NCBI GenBank assembly: GCA_016865015.1 | Contig: CP018226.1 | Span: 2,015,001 to 2,079,000, forward strand | Length of the DNA stretch: 64,000 nucleotides | Direction of reading: 5' to 3' | Origin: Rhizobiales bacterium IMCC20636 | GTDB taxonomy: Bacteria; Pseudomonadota; Alphaproteobacteria; Rhizobiales; GCA-2746425 | In this document: in pieces, positions 7,286 through 14,996 of the stretch | Layout of the letters: each line of letters begins with the position of its first letter | Numbering within the stretch: position 1 is the first letter of the stretch | Made by a program: the position numbers and the translations under genes | The notes under the pieces: model-generated | What the model saw: only the letters and a program-made list of their open reading frames with translations | What the model was told of the DNA's origin: nothing | Database searches by the model: none

Positions 7286-7810
7286 ATGGGATCAGCAGTT
7301 CCACTTCGTACTGATTATTCAGCGACAGAGCTTCGTCGATTGGCCCGTCGTTGCAGCGACAACAGGCAGATACGCCGGTTGCTGGCCTTGGCGGCGGTCT
7401 ATGAAGGTATGAATCGGACGCAGGCAGCTCGGATTGGCGGGATGGACCGCCAGACGCTGCGCGACTGGGTTCATCAGTTCAATAAACACGGCCCTGATGG
7501 GAAGACCAATGCGAAAGGAGCCGGTCGTCCGCGTCGGTTGAACGATGAACAGATGCAGGAACTGGCACAAATCGTCGAGACCGGGCCAGATATTGAGGTG
7601 GATGGTGTGGTACGCTGGCGGCGTATAGACTTGGTGCGGGTGATGGCCGAGCGGTTTGGTGTGGAATGCTCCGAACGGTCAATGTCGGACTATCTGGCCG
7701 AATTGGGCTTCTCCAACATCTCCGGTCTCCCAAGACATTCCAAGCAGGATGCCGGGGTGATCGATGCGTTCAAAAAACTTCGCCAACACGCTGGCAGCGC
7801 ACGTAGCTGA
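7286..7810 (+). CDS. IS630-family transposase, first frame (orfA)
   Basis: The start at 7286 is chosen for its Shine-Dalgarno AAAGGAG, 7 bases upstream. The product reads MGSAVPLRTDYSATELRRLA, then a helix-turn-helix domain (NRTQAARIGGMDRQTLRDWV), a linker GPDGKTNAKGAGRPRRL and a second winged region. The DDE domain is in the next frame, entered near FKKLRQ at an A6 run (about 7771-7776), which needs a +1 (or -2) shift. This may be programmed, as in many two-frame IS630 elements, or a mutation. Confidence 0.8.
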   Translation: MGSAVPLRTDYSATELRRLARRCSDNRQIRRLLALAAVYEGMNRTQAARIGGMDRQTLRDWVHQFNKHGPDGKTNAKGAGRPRRLNDEQMQELAQIVETGPDIEVDGVVRWRRIDLVRVMAERFGVECSERSMSDYLAELGFSNISGLPRHSKQDAGVIDAFKKLRQHAGSARS

Positions 7811-8285
7811 TCTACCGAAAGGCAGACCGGTGGAGATATGGTTCCAAGACGAAGCGCGGATTGGCCAAAAGAACGGCCAGGTGCGCGTCTGGGCGCAAAA
7901 GGGGACCCGCCCACGGCTGCCTGCCGATCAACGGTATGAAAACACCTATCTGTTTGGCGCGATTTGTCCCAAACGCGGCACTGGAGCGGTACTCGTCCTG
8001 CCAAGGGCCAATACTGAAGCGATGCAGTTGCATCTCAACGAGATCAGCAAATACGTTGCGCCCAAGGCTCATGCTGTTGTGCTCATGGACCGGGCCGGAT
8101 GGCACAGCACCGGAAAGTTAAAGGTGCCAAAAAACCTCACCATCATCCTGCTCCCATCGAAATCGCCCGAACTCAACCCGGTTGAGAACATCTGGCAATT
8201 TCTGCGCGCAAACTACCTCTCAAACCGCGTGTTCAACGACTACAACGACATCGTAGATGCAGCCTGCGATGCGTGGAATGCATAG
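7764..8285 (+). CDS. IS630-family transposase, DDE domain (orfB), prematurely stopped
   Basis: This is the catalytic part: WFQDEARIG (Asp), AVVLMDRAGWH (Asp) and KSPELNPVENIWQFLR (Glu). It ends DACDAWNA at a TAG (8283-8285), but the same frame continues IDKPSTITSIGMRDWAHL to a TGA at about 8341, the usual C-terminus of the family. A point mutation has therefore removed the last ~19 residues, and the transposase may be weakened or inactive. Confidence 0.8.
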   Translation: MRSKNFANTLAAHVADLPKGRPVEIWFQDEARIGQKNGQVRVWAQKGTRPRLPADQRYENTYLFGAICPKRGTGAVLVLPRANTEAMQLHLNEISKYVAPKAHAVVLMDRAGWHSTGKLKVPKNLTIILLPSKSPELNPVENIWQFLRANYLSNRVFNDYNDIVDAACDAWNA

Positions 8286-8490
8286 ATCGACAAACCGTCA
8301 ACTATCACATCTATAGGTATGCGGGACTGGGCGCATCTGTGAAAAGTCAGAAAATACCGCCGGTGGTATAAGACGACTGCGTAGCCTCAATAGTTAACAA
8401 CATGACACACGAAGTGTTTCGCCCCGTGGGGATAAAGTAGACAAACCACTCAAGATTAGCCGCATCCCAGTGATCCGAGAGACGCGATCG

Positions 8491-8574
8491 ATGAACAATC
8501 TTACACGCAAGTGAGCCTGAGTGCTAAAGCAGTGAAGGAAGTCAGCACGCGGAGAAACAAGAAGTTAGCTTCTA
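8491..8574 (+). pseudogene. Decayed twin of the small ORF at 6347
   Basis: An ATG at the equivalent position starts MNNLTRK and stops after seven codons. Most of the gene is deleted. The remaining part reads LSAKAVKEVSTRRNKKLAS in one frame, matching LSREAFRKVAARRNKKFDN of the unit 1 ORF. It ends where IS debris starts (GCAGGCTGTTGAAAAAGT). Confidence 0.55.
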
Positions 8575-8880
8575 GCAGGCTGTTGAAAAAGTATCTTGCT
8601 GGGCCTTTAGAACGGCTTCATCCCTGAGATCGTAGGTGGGCTCGACTTCAAGTGTACCATCCTTAAGGAGTTCGGCTGTTCCTGAGCCGCTGACATCGTC
8701 CACTTCTTCGAACCCAGCCTCGGTGAAGAACACCATGGAACGGCTATACTTAAGATCAAGGCCTGCCTGCATGGCTCCGAATGCGATTTCGTCATGTCCA
8801 TCTTCGTGAATGATAATCATTGCGGGCTTTACCAGATCGAGATGGATCCAGTCCCAAAGATCGGACACGGTGTTACGCTG
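8572..8880 (-). pseudogene. Hypothetical protein fragment
   Basis: A minus-strand frame reads AMIIIHEDGHDEIAFGAM, then SMVFFTEAGFEEVDDVSG, SGTAELLKDGTLEVEPTY and LRDEAVLKAQQDTFSTAC. The composition is that of a real protein and it resembles small hypothetical proteins seen on alphaproteobacterial plasmids, from memory. Its end lies in an IS-like end (ACTTTTTCAACAG) and its upstream side runs into the transposase remnant, so it is a chimeric or truncated relic. Function unknown. Confidence 0.4.
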
Positions 8881-8884
8881 GCGT

Positions 8885-9225
8885 CTAATCAATCGGCAGT
8901 CTGCAGGCGTGCTCATGGGGGCTCGCGAACAGCTTGGGCAGGCGCACCAGATTATAAACCATAGCTGCAAAGGTAAAGGCAACGCCAACGCGATCAAGAT
9001 CTCTGAAGACTGTCTTATCCTGGCCTGCGATGGTCTTGATCCAGCCGAAGGTCTCCTCAATGCGTTTGCGCAGACGCTGGCTCATCCTATAGCCGCGATG
9101 TTGGGTTGTGTGTCCGTCGATAGCAGACCTGCGCCCGCTCGTGTTCTGCGTCCACCCATGGATCGCAGTTCATTGACGAAGTCCTGTGTATCATAGGCTT
9201 TGTTTGCACAGCCGATATTGGCCGG
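8885..9225 (-). pseudogene. IS5/IS1182-type transposase C-terminal remnant
   Basis: On the minus strand GCANKAYDTQDFVNELRSMG, then after a frame change TSGRRSAIDGHTTQHRGYRM and RLRKRIEETFGWIKTIAGQD, ending AAMVYNLVRLPKLFAS. The RKRIEExFGWIKT block is the Glu-containing C-terminal part of a DDE transposase. At least one frameshift and a missing N-terminus make it non-functional. 9226-9330, between it and the SDR gene, holds nothing recognisable. Confidence 0.75.
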
Positions 9226-9337
9226 ACGGTAATAACTTAGTAACATCAATCAACAGTTTGAAACCACAACCCTTAACATTCACATTGAAAACCACAGGTA
9301 AGGCCCAGAGCATCGGTCCAATTCAACACAGTTTGTC

Positions 9338-10126
9338 TCAGTCTTGGCCGTAGCCGGGGATCAGATCGAACATTGCGTCAGCCCGAACGTCGATCAGCTT
9401 GCCGCTTTCGGTAAAGTCGGGAAGCATCAACTGCACGACTTTTTCTGCAATCTCTGCGGGCTCTGGTAATGTGTCCGGGTCTTCACCCGGCATCGCCTTG
9501 GCGCGCATTGCGGTTCTCGTGCCACCAGGATTGATGGCATTCACGCACATCGCGGTCTGACGTGTTTCGCCAGCATAGGTCTTGGCCAGCGCTTCGACCG
9601 CTGCTTTTGATACGGAATAGACACCCCAATAGGGTTTGCACTTCCAGGCTGCGGTAGATGACAGGAAGACCACGCGGCCTGCCTCAGCGTGGCGCAGCAA
9701 TGGGTCGAGCGACCGGACAAGGCGGAAATTGGCGGTTACGTTAACAGCCATCACATTTTCCCATTCGCTGGGTTTGATATGACCCAGTGGGGACAGAATG
9801 CCCAGTATGCCACCATTGGCGACAAGACCGTCGAGTTTACCCCAGCGCTCGTAAATGGCACCGCCGAGGCGGTCAATTGCATCAAAATCCTTCAAGTCCA
9901 TCGGCACAAGCGTTGCAGAGCCACCCTTGGCCTTGATGGCATCATCCAGATCTTCAAGGCCGCCAACGGTTCGTGCCACAGCGACAATATGCGCTCCACG
10001 CTCTGCCAGTTGCAGGGCCGTAAAGTAACCTATGCCACGTGAAGCACCGGTGACGACCATCACCTGTCCTTCGAGCGGTCGTTGGGTTTTTGCTGCCTGA
10101 TCAGAAACGTTGCTGTCAGCCGTCAT
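9338..10126 (-). CDS. Short-chain dehydrogenase/reductase
   Basis: A complete 262-residue classical SDR: NAD(P)-binding VTGASRGIG near residue 27, ANGGILG in place of NNAG, then a Ser (FLSSTAA) and YSVSK catalytic residues. The substrate is not predictable. Its ATG overlaps the purF stop by one base (TGATG), so it is translationally coupled to purF and is the last gene of cvpA-purF-SDR. Its 3' 518 bp are duplicated at 836-1353, and recombination between the copies would delete the island and still leave a complete gene. Confidence 0.9.
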   Translation of the reverse strand: MTADSNVSDQAAKTQRPLEGQVMVVTGASRGIGYFTALQLAERGAHIVAVARTVGGLEDLDDAIKAKGGSATLVPMDLKDFDAIDRLGGAIYERWGKLDGLVANGGILGILSPLGHIKPSEWENVMAVNVTANFRLVRSLDPLLRHAEAGRVVFLSSTAAWKCKPYWGVYSVSKAAVEALAKTYAGETRQTAMCVNAINPGGTRTAMRAKAMPGEDPDTLPEPAEIAEKVVQLMLPDFTESGKLIDVRADAMFDLIPGYGQD

Positions 10127-11568
10127 CAGCTTGCCTCAACCAAAGTCACAATCTGATTGCTTGCGCGCTCGTTTTCCTTGTCGGTCAAGCGCGTTGGGTA
10201 ATCACTGGTAAAGCAGGCATCACAATATTGCGGCTGGTCGTTGTTGCGCGCATCTTCGCCAACTGCGCGATAGAGGCCATCCAGGCTGAGAAATGCCAGC
10301 GAATCCACTTTGATGTAGTCCGCCATGTCAGCAACCGACATGCGTGAAGCCAGCAGCTTTGATTTCTCAGGTGTATCGACACCATAATAGCAAGGGCTCA
10401 TGGTCGGTGGGCTTGCGATGCGCATATGCACTTCCGATGCGCCAGCATCGCGGACCATCTGGACAATTTTGCTGGAGGTGGTGCCTCTGACAATGGAATC
10501 ATCGACAAGCACAACGCGTCGACCTCGAAGGACCGAGCTGTTTGCATTGTGTTTCAGCTTCACGCCCATATGCCGGATGGAATCGGAGGGCTGGATGAAG
10601 GTCCGGCCGACATAGTGATTTCGAATGATGCCAAGGTCGAAGGGCAGGCCGCTTTGTTCCGCATAGCCAATGGCAGCGGGTGTTCCGGAATCTGGTACGG
10701 GCACAACAATGTCAGCGTCAGCAGGAAACTCCATCGCCAGTTCCTTGCCGATCAATTTGCGCACATCGTATACGCTGGTGCCCTTGATGATAGAGTCGGG
10801 CCTTGCAAAATAGACATGCTCGAAGATGCAGGACCGTGATTTTGTGGGCTCGAACGGGCGCAGGCTTTCAATCCCGTCCGGGGTGATTATGACCATTTCG
10901 CCCGGGTCGATTTCGCGCACGAAACGTGCGCCGATAATATCCAGTGCGCAGGTTTCCGATGCCAGAATATAAGCGCCTTCAAGATCGCCCAATACCAGAG
11001 GACGCACGCCAAGCGGGTCGCGGCATCCGATCATCTTCTTGCGGGACAGGGCTACGAGTGAGTAGGCGCCTTCGATCTGGTTGAGGGAATCGACAATGCG
11101 ATCCACCAGTGGGCCTTTTTCACTTGTGGCGATCAGGTGAATGATGACTTCGGTATCGGAGGTCGATTGAAAAATGGATCCGCGCAATTGCAGTTCACGT
11201 TTCAGCGTGAGAGCGTTTGTCAGATTGCCATTATGGGCAACCGCAAAGCCGCCTCCTGCGAATTCCGCGAACAGGGGCTGTACATTGCGCAGGCCAGCCC
11301 CGCCGGTTGTTGCGTAGCGGTTGTGGCCGATTGCCCGGTCACCCGAGAGCCGTTTCATGACGTTTGGCTTGGTAAAATTATCGCCTACCAGACCGATATG
11401 GCGTTCTGTGTAAAACTGACGTCCGTCAAAGGCGACGATGCCAGCGGCTTCCTGTCCGCGATGCTGAAGCGCGTGAAGGCCCAACGTCGTGATTGCACTT
11501 GCATCAGAATGACCAAAAACGCCGAAGACGCCGCATTCCTCATGGAGTTTGTCATCGTTCGGAAGCAT
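10126..11568 (-). CDS. purF: Amidophosphoribosyltransferase
   Basis: PurF makes 5-phosphoribosylamine from PRPP and glutamine, the first step of purine synthesis. The 480-residue protein has an 11-residue propeptide before the Ntn nucleophile Cys12 (HEE-CGVFGVFG). The PRPP loop is VVLVDDSIVRGTTS. Cys residues in CIFEHVYFARPDS, TMSPCYYGVDT and YCDACFTSDYP match the ligands of the Bacillus-type enzyme, so it probably carries a [4Fe-4S] cluster. It starts 2 bp after cvpA. Confidence 0.95.
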   Translation of the reverse strand: MLPNDDKLHEECGVFGVFGHSDASAITTLGLHALQHRGQEAAGIVAFDGRQFYTERHIGLVGDNFTKPNVMKRLSGDRAIGHNRYATTGGAGLRNVQPLFAEFAGGGFAVAHNGNLTNALTLKRELQLRGSIFQSTSDTEVIIHLIATSEKGPLVDRIVDSLNQIEGAYSLVALSRKKMIGCRDPLGVRPLVLGDLEGAYILASETCALDIIGARFVREIDPGEMVIITPDGIESLRPFEPTKSRSCIFEHVYFARPDSIIKGTSVYDVRKLIGKELAMEFPADADIVVPVPDSGTPAAIGYAEQSGLPFDLGIIRNHYVGRTFIQPSDSIRHMGVKLKHNANSSVLRGRRVVLVDDSIVRGTTSSKIVQMVRDAGASEVHMRIASPPTMSPCYYGVDTPEKSKLLASRMSVADMADYIKVDSLAFLSLDGLYRAVGEDARNNDQPQYCDACFTSDYPTRLTDKENERASNQIVTLVEAS

Positions 11569-11570
11569 TA

Positions 11571-12341
11571 TCAGTTTTCCGGGGTTGCGTTGATGATGCG
11601 TTCTACGTTTCTGGTGTCATCCTGAGGAATCGTTGTGGTTGTGTCGTCCTCAAGATCTGGCAAGTCTTCGCTGTCCTGAATGGTTGAGTCTTCAGGCGCG
11701 GTTGTATCGTCCGCCGGATCCACGCTGCGCAGCGTCCCGGTGGGAGGCGTGCCAGGGGACGATGCACCGGGAGCCGGGACCGGCGAATCCAGATCATCAT
11801 TTGGAAGAACCGTGGCATCAGGTTCGGATTTGCTGCCAAAGAAGTTCGTGATGGTTTCCTGAATATTCTCCGGTAACGCTGCCGTAATACGTCCGCCGAT
11901 TTCCGTGAGAACTGGGAGGGATTTTGCATTCGTTACCCAGGTGGGCCGTTTTTCGCGTTGCACCAGGCCGTTGAACAGCATCAGGGCCACGACCACAATC
12001 AGCAGGCCGCGCAGAGCGCCAAACATAAAGCCCAGAGTTCTGTCGATCGGACCGACACCGCTGTCCAAAATGAAATCTGAAATGCGTATTGTGATAAATG
12101 ACACAAGGATCAGGGTTACGAAGAACACCGCTGCTGCGGATATCGCCTGAGACAACAGATCATTGCCGACATAGGGTTCGACATAAGGGACAAGCAGTGA
12201 GTGAAAAAACAGGGCTGCGGCTGCGGCGGCAATCCACGTTCCAATGGAGAAGACCTCGCGGATGAAACCGCGCATCATCGCCAGAAAGGCGGATATCAGC
12301 ATTACGCCCAGCAGTACTCCGTCCAGAATTGTAATGGACAT
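11571..12341 (-). CDS. cvpA: CvpA family membrane protein
   Basis: A 256-residue inner-membrane protein with about four hydrophobic segments in the first 120 residues (VLLGVMLISAFLAMMRGFIR; AAAVFFVTLILVSFITIRI; GALRGLLIVVVALMLFNGLV). The remainder is a Pro/Asp/Thr-rich hydrophilic tail. CvpA family members precede purF in many Proteobacteria and are linked to colicin V production and envelope homeostasis; the biochemical role is unclear. Confidence 0.88.
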   Translation of the reverse strand: MSITILDGVLLGVMLISAFLAMMRGFIREVFSIGTWIAAAAAALFFHSLLVPYVEPYVGNDLLSQAISAAAVFFVTLILVSFITIRISDFILDSGVGPIDRTLGFMFGALRGLLIVVVALMLFNGLVQREKRPTWVTNAKSLPVLTEIGGRITAALPENIQETITNFFGSKSEPDATVLPNDDLDSPVPAPGASSPGTPPTGTLRSVDPADDTTAPEDSTIQDSEDLPDLEDDTTTTIPQDDTRNVERIINATPEN

Positions 12342-12438
12342 AAGGCAGGCTCCTGGCTTTCTTAATTGACGGTTTGCTTCTTAGCCTGATTATGCTGCAT
12401 TGCCAAATGTTTCCATGGGTTTTCCAGCGATGTCTGCT

Positions 12439-13845
12439 TCAAGTCTCTTTTTTGGGTGCTGAGGCTGCGACACGCGCAACCATTGTTGTCAGATCGGCGA
12501 TGGAGTTGATCGCAATGTCTTTCAACCCGGATGTATTATCCTTTGTTGCCTCGGGGACCGTTGCCAAGGTGAAGCCCAGTTTCTCGGCTTCCTTCAAACG
12601 CGCCTGTGTATGGGTGACTGAACGGATGGCTCCCGACAGGCTGATTTCACCAAAATAGACACTATTCTGGGGCAGAGGTGCACCGGTGAGGGACGAGACC
12701 AGCGCTGCAGCGACTGCCAGATCGGCTGCCGGTTCCACTATTCTCAGGCCCCCAGCGATGTTCAGATAGACATCATTGGCGCCGATTTTCACCCCGCAAT
12801 GGGTCTCCAACACCGCAATAACCATAGCAAGACGGCTGTTATCCCATCCCACGACTGCGCGCCTTGGCGTGCCAAGAGAGGAGGGCGCCACAAGCGCCTG
12901 TATTTCTACCAGCACTGGCCGGGTGCCTTCCATGCCGGCAAAAACAGCCGTGCCAGGATTGTTGGCTTTGCGTTCCCCCAGGAACAGTTCGGAGGGGTTG
13001 GATACCTCACGCAAGCCGCCGCCGGTCATTTCAAAAACGCCGATTTCATCGGTGGGACCAAAGCGGTTTTTGACCGCCCGCATAATGCGGAACTGGTGCC
13101 CGCCTTCGCCCTCGAAATAGAACACGGCGTCCACCATGTGCTCGACAACACGGGGACCGGCAATCTGTCCATCCTTCGTGACGTGGCCAACCAGAATGAT
13201 TGTCGCACCGGTTTTCTTGGCATAGCGAATCATGGCCTGGGCTGACGTGCGGACCTGGGTCACGGTGCCGGGTGCCGAATCAACCTGCGACGTCCAAAGC
13301 GTCTGGATGGAATCCAGAATAAGCAAATGGGGCGGCTCGCCTGCCTCCAGGGTTGTCAGAATATCTTCAACACTGGTTTCAGCGGCCAGACTGACCGGCG
13401 CGTCAGCGAGACCAAGACGGCGGGCGCGCATGCGGACCTGTGCAATGGCTTCCTCTCCGGAAATATAGACAACCCGGCCGCCTGCTTTGGCCATGCGCGC
13501 AGCCGCTTGCAGCAGAATGGTTGATTTTCCAATGCCTGGATCGCCGCCAACCAGAAGAGCGGAGCCGGGCACAAACCCGCCACCGGTGACTCTGTCCAGT
13601 TCGGCAATGCCACATTGAATGCGCGGTGCTTCCGGTGTCTCGCCTGCAAGCGGCACCAATTCCATGATCCGGCCTTTGCCGACCAACCGCTTGGAGGCGC
13701 CACCGATTCCGGAGCCCGGATTCTCTTCAACAATGGTGTTCCAGGCATTGCATGCCTCGCATTTGCCACTCCAGCGGGGCGAAACCGCACCACAGTTCTG
13801 GCAGAGATATTGCAGTTTTTGTTTGGCCAAGGAGAATCCTGTCAA
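12439..13845 (-). CDS. radA: DNA repair protein RadA
   Basis: A 468-residue RecA-like ATPase that assists branch migration in homologous recombination. It shows the N-terminal zinc finger (YLCQNCGAVSPRWSGKCEAC), Walker A (GGDPGIGKST), the RadA-specific KNRFG motif (RAVKNRFGPTDEIG) and a C-terminal Lon-like domain (DVYLNIAGGLRI). Full length. The stop overlaps alr by 4 bp, so the two are likely co-transcribed in the order dnaB-alr-radA-cvpA-purF. Confidence 0.95.
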   Translation of the reverse strand: MTGFSLAKQKLQYLCQNCGAVSPRWSGKCEACNAWNTIVEENPGSGIGGASKRLVGKGRIMELVPLAGETPEAPRIQCGIAELDRVTGGGFVPGSALLVGGDPGIGKSTILLQAAARMAKAGGRVVYISGEEAIAQVRMRARRLGLADAPVSLAAETSVEDILTTLEAGEPPHLLILDSIQTLWTSQVDSAPGTVTQVRTSAQAMIRYAKKTGATIILVGHVTKDGQIAGPRVVEHMVDAVFYFEGEGGHQFRIMRAVKNRFGPTDEIGVFEMTGGGLREVSNPSELFLGERKANNPGTAVFAGMEGTRPVLVEIQALVAPSSLGTPRRAVVGWDNSRLAMVIAVLETHCGVKIGANDVYLNIAGGLRIVEPAADLAVAAALVSSLTGAPLPQNSVYFGEISLSGAIRSVTHTQARLKEAEKLGFTLATVPEATKDNTSGLKDIAINSIADLTTMVARVAASAPKKET

Positions 13846-14996
13846 AGATCGTTGATGTAAGTTCGGTGATAACGCCTGCCAAGGCTGGTCAGCAACTCAT
13901 ATCCGATGGTTCCGGCAGCGGAGGCCACTTCGTCGAGTTTAACCGTTGGTCCTATCAGCTCAATCCAGTGGTCCTGCCAGTTGTCGCCCAGCAATTGTTC
14001 GCTGTCGGGATGCTCTGTCATGTCCACGGTCAGAAGGTCCATCGACACACGTCCGACAAGAGGCACCCGGACACCGTGCCAGGCCGCAAATGCGCCTTGA
14101 TGATCATCAGCGCTGCCTGCCGCGCGCAAATATCCATCGGAATAGCCCACCGAAAGCGTGGCAAGTATGCGGTTGTTGCCTTCGGGCCGATCCGATGGGC
14201 GTATTGTTTCAGCACCACTGTAGCCGACCGTTGCGCCCGGTTGGGCTGATTTGACCTGCAGAATGCGGGCTTCGATGTTGATGACCGGTTGCATCGGGTT
14301 ATCGCGCAGATGGGCATGGGCAGAAGCGCCGCCATACAGTGCGATGCCGGGCCGCACCAGATCGTAGTGATAGTCGGCTCCGAGGAATATTCCGGCAGAA
14401 TTTGCCAGGGATGTTTGCTCGCTATATGTCAGCTCGATAATTTTGCGAAATTCAGTATTCTGCGTTTCATTCAATGGATGATCCGGTGTGTCTGCACAGG
14501 CCAGGTGACTCATGACAAGGCTGGGCTTGTGAGTGTCCAGCAAACCGGATGTCTGCAAATTCACAAAGGTTTCTATCGACATGCCAAGCCGGTTCATTCC
14601 GGTTTCCAACTGGATGGCATAGGGCAGGGTGCCACCGGATGCGGCGATCCAGCTGTCCAGTTCATCATTGATCACCGGACGCAGGGCGTAGTCCTGGTAG
14701 GTTTCAATCGCGCGCGGCAAATAGCCTGCCAGAACATAGATGGTAGCTTCAGGTGCGGCTTTGCGCACCCGTATGCCTTCGCTCGGCAAGGCAACGAAGA
14801 AGGTGCGGCATCCCGCTTTCCAAAGCGTCGGTACGGCCTGTTCGATGCCCAGTCCATAGGCATCGGCCTTGACGACAGCACTACACTCGCTGGCGCCAGA
14901 TAAATCGTTCAGCGTGCGCCAGTTGTTGGCGAGTGCACCCAGGTCGATGGTCAATCGTCCCCCGGCCAGATCGTCATTGTGTGGCTGGCTATTCAT
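13842..14996 (-). CDS. alr: Alanine racemase
   Basis: A PLP enzyme that makes D-alanine for peptidoglycan. The PLP lysine is in AVVKADAYGLG. SVGYSDGYLR holds the second catalytic region and GRVSMDLLTVDMT follows. The start at 14996 (MNSQPHNDD) is chosen over an upstream in-frame start because it sits 5 bp inside the dnaB end and gives the usual N-terminal length (384 residues). Confidence 0.93.
   Translation of the reverse strand: MNSQPHNDDLAGGRLTIDLGALANNWRTLNDLSGASECSAVVKADAYGLGIEQAVPTLWKAGCRTFFVALPSEGIRVRKAAPEATIYVLAGYLPRAIETYQDYALRPVINDELDSWIAASGGTLPYAIQLETGMNRLGMSIETFVNLQTSGLLDTHKPSLVMSHLACADTPDHPLNETQNTEFRKIIELTYSEQTSLANSAGIFLGADYHYDLVRPGIALYGGASAHAHLRDNPMQPVINIEARILQVKSAQPGATVGYSGAETIRPSDRPEGNNRILATLSVGYSDGYLRAAGSADDHQGAFAAWHGVRVPLVGRVSMDLLTVDMTEHPDSEQLLGDNWQDHWIELIGPTVKLDEVASAAGTIGYELLTSLGRRYHRTYINDL

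Larger units (their letters stand above)
7204..8368 (+). mobile_element. IS630-family insertion sequence
   Basis: The ends form imperfect inverted repeats of ~24 bp: left TACCAACGGTGAGATTTTCT (from 7205) and right, reverse complement, TACCACCGGCGGTATTTTCT (from 8368). TA sits on both sides (7202-7203 and 8369-8370), the IS630 target duplication. Removing the element restores an uninterrupted match between the two peptide repeats (GCCAC-TA-AGACGACTGCG against GCCAC-AA-AGTCGATTGCG in unit 1), so the insertion postdates the tandem duplication. Confidence 0.88.
6849..8574 (+). repeat. Imperfect tandem repeat, unit 2 (interrupted and truncated)
   Basis: The second copy starts with a remnant of the protease 3' end (CAATGCAGGCGTGGTCAGCG at about 6852), followed by the hairpin, the second peptide gene and the conserved 3' flank to 7203. 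An IS630-type element then intervenes (7204-8368). The flank resumes at 8369 with TAAGACGACTGCG, matching unit 1 AAAGTCGATTGCG. It runs through a decayed twin of the small ORF and stops where IS debris begins at about 8575. Unit 2 without the IS is ~555 bp, so it has lost about 0.4 kb. Confidence 0.85.

Noticed and set aside
5858-8574. CRISPR-like or short tandem array
   Set aside because: Only two long units with coding content; no short repeats with regular spacers exist anywhere in the window.
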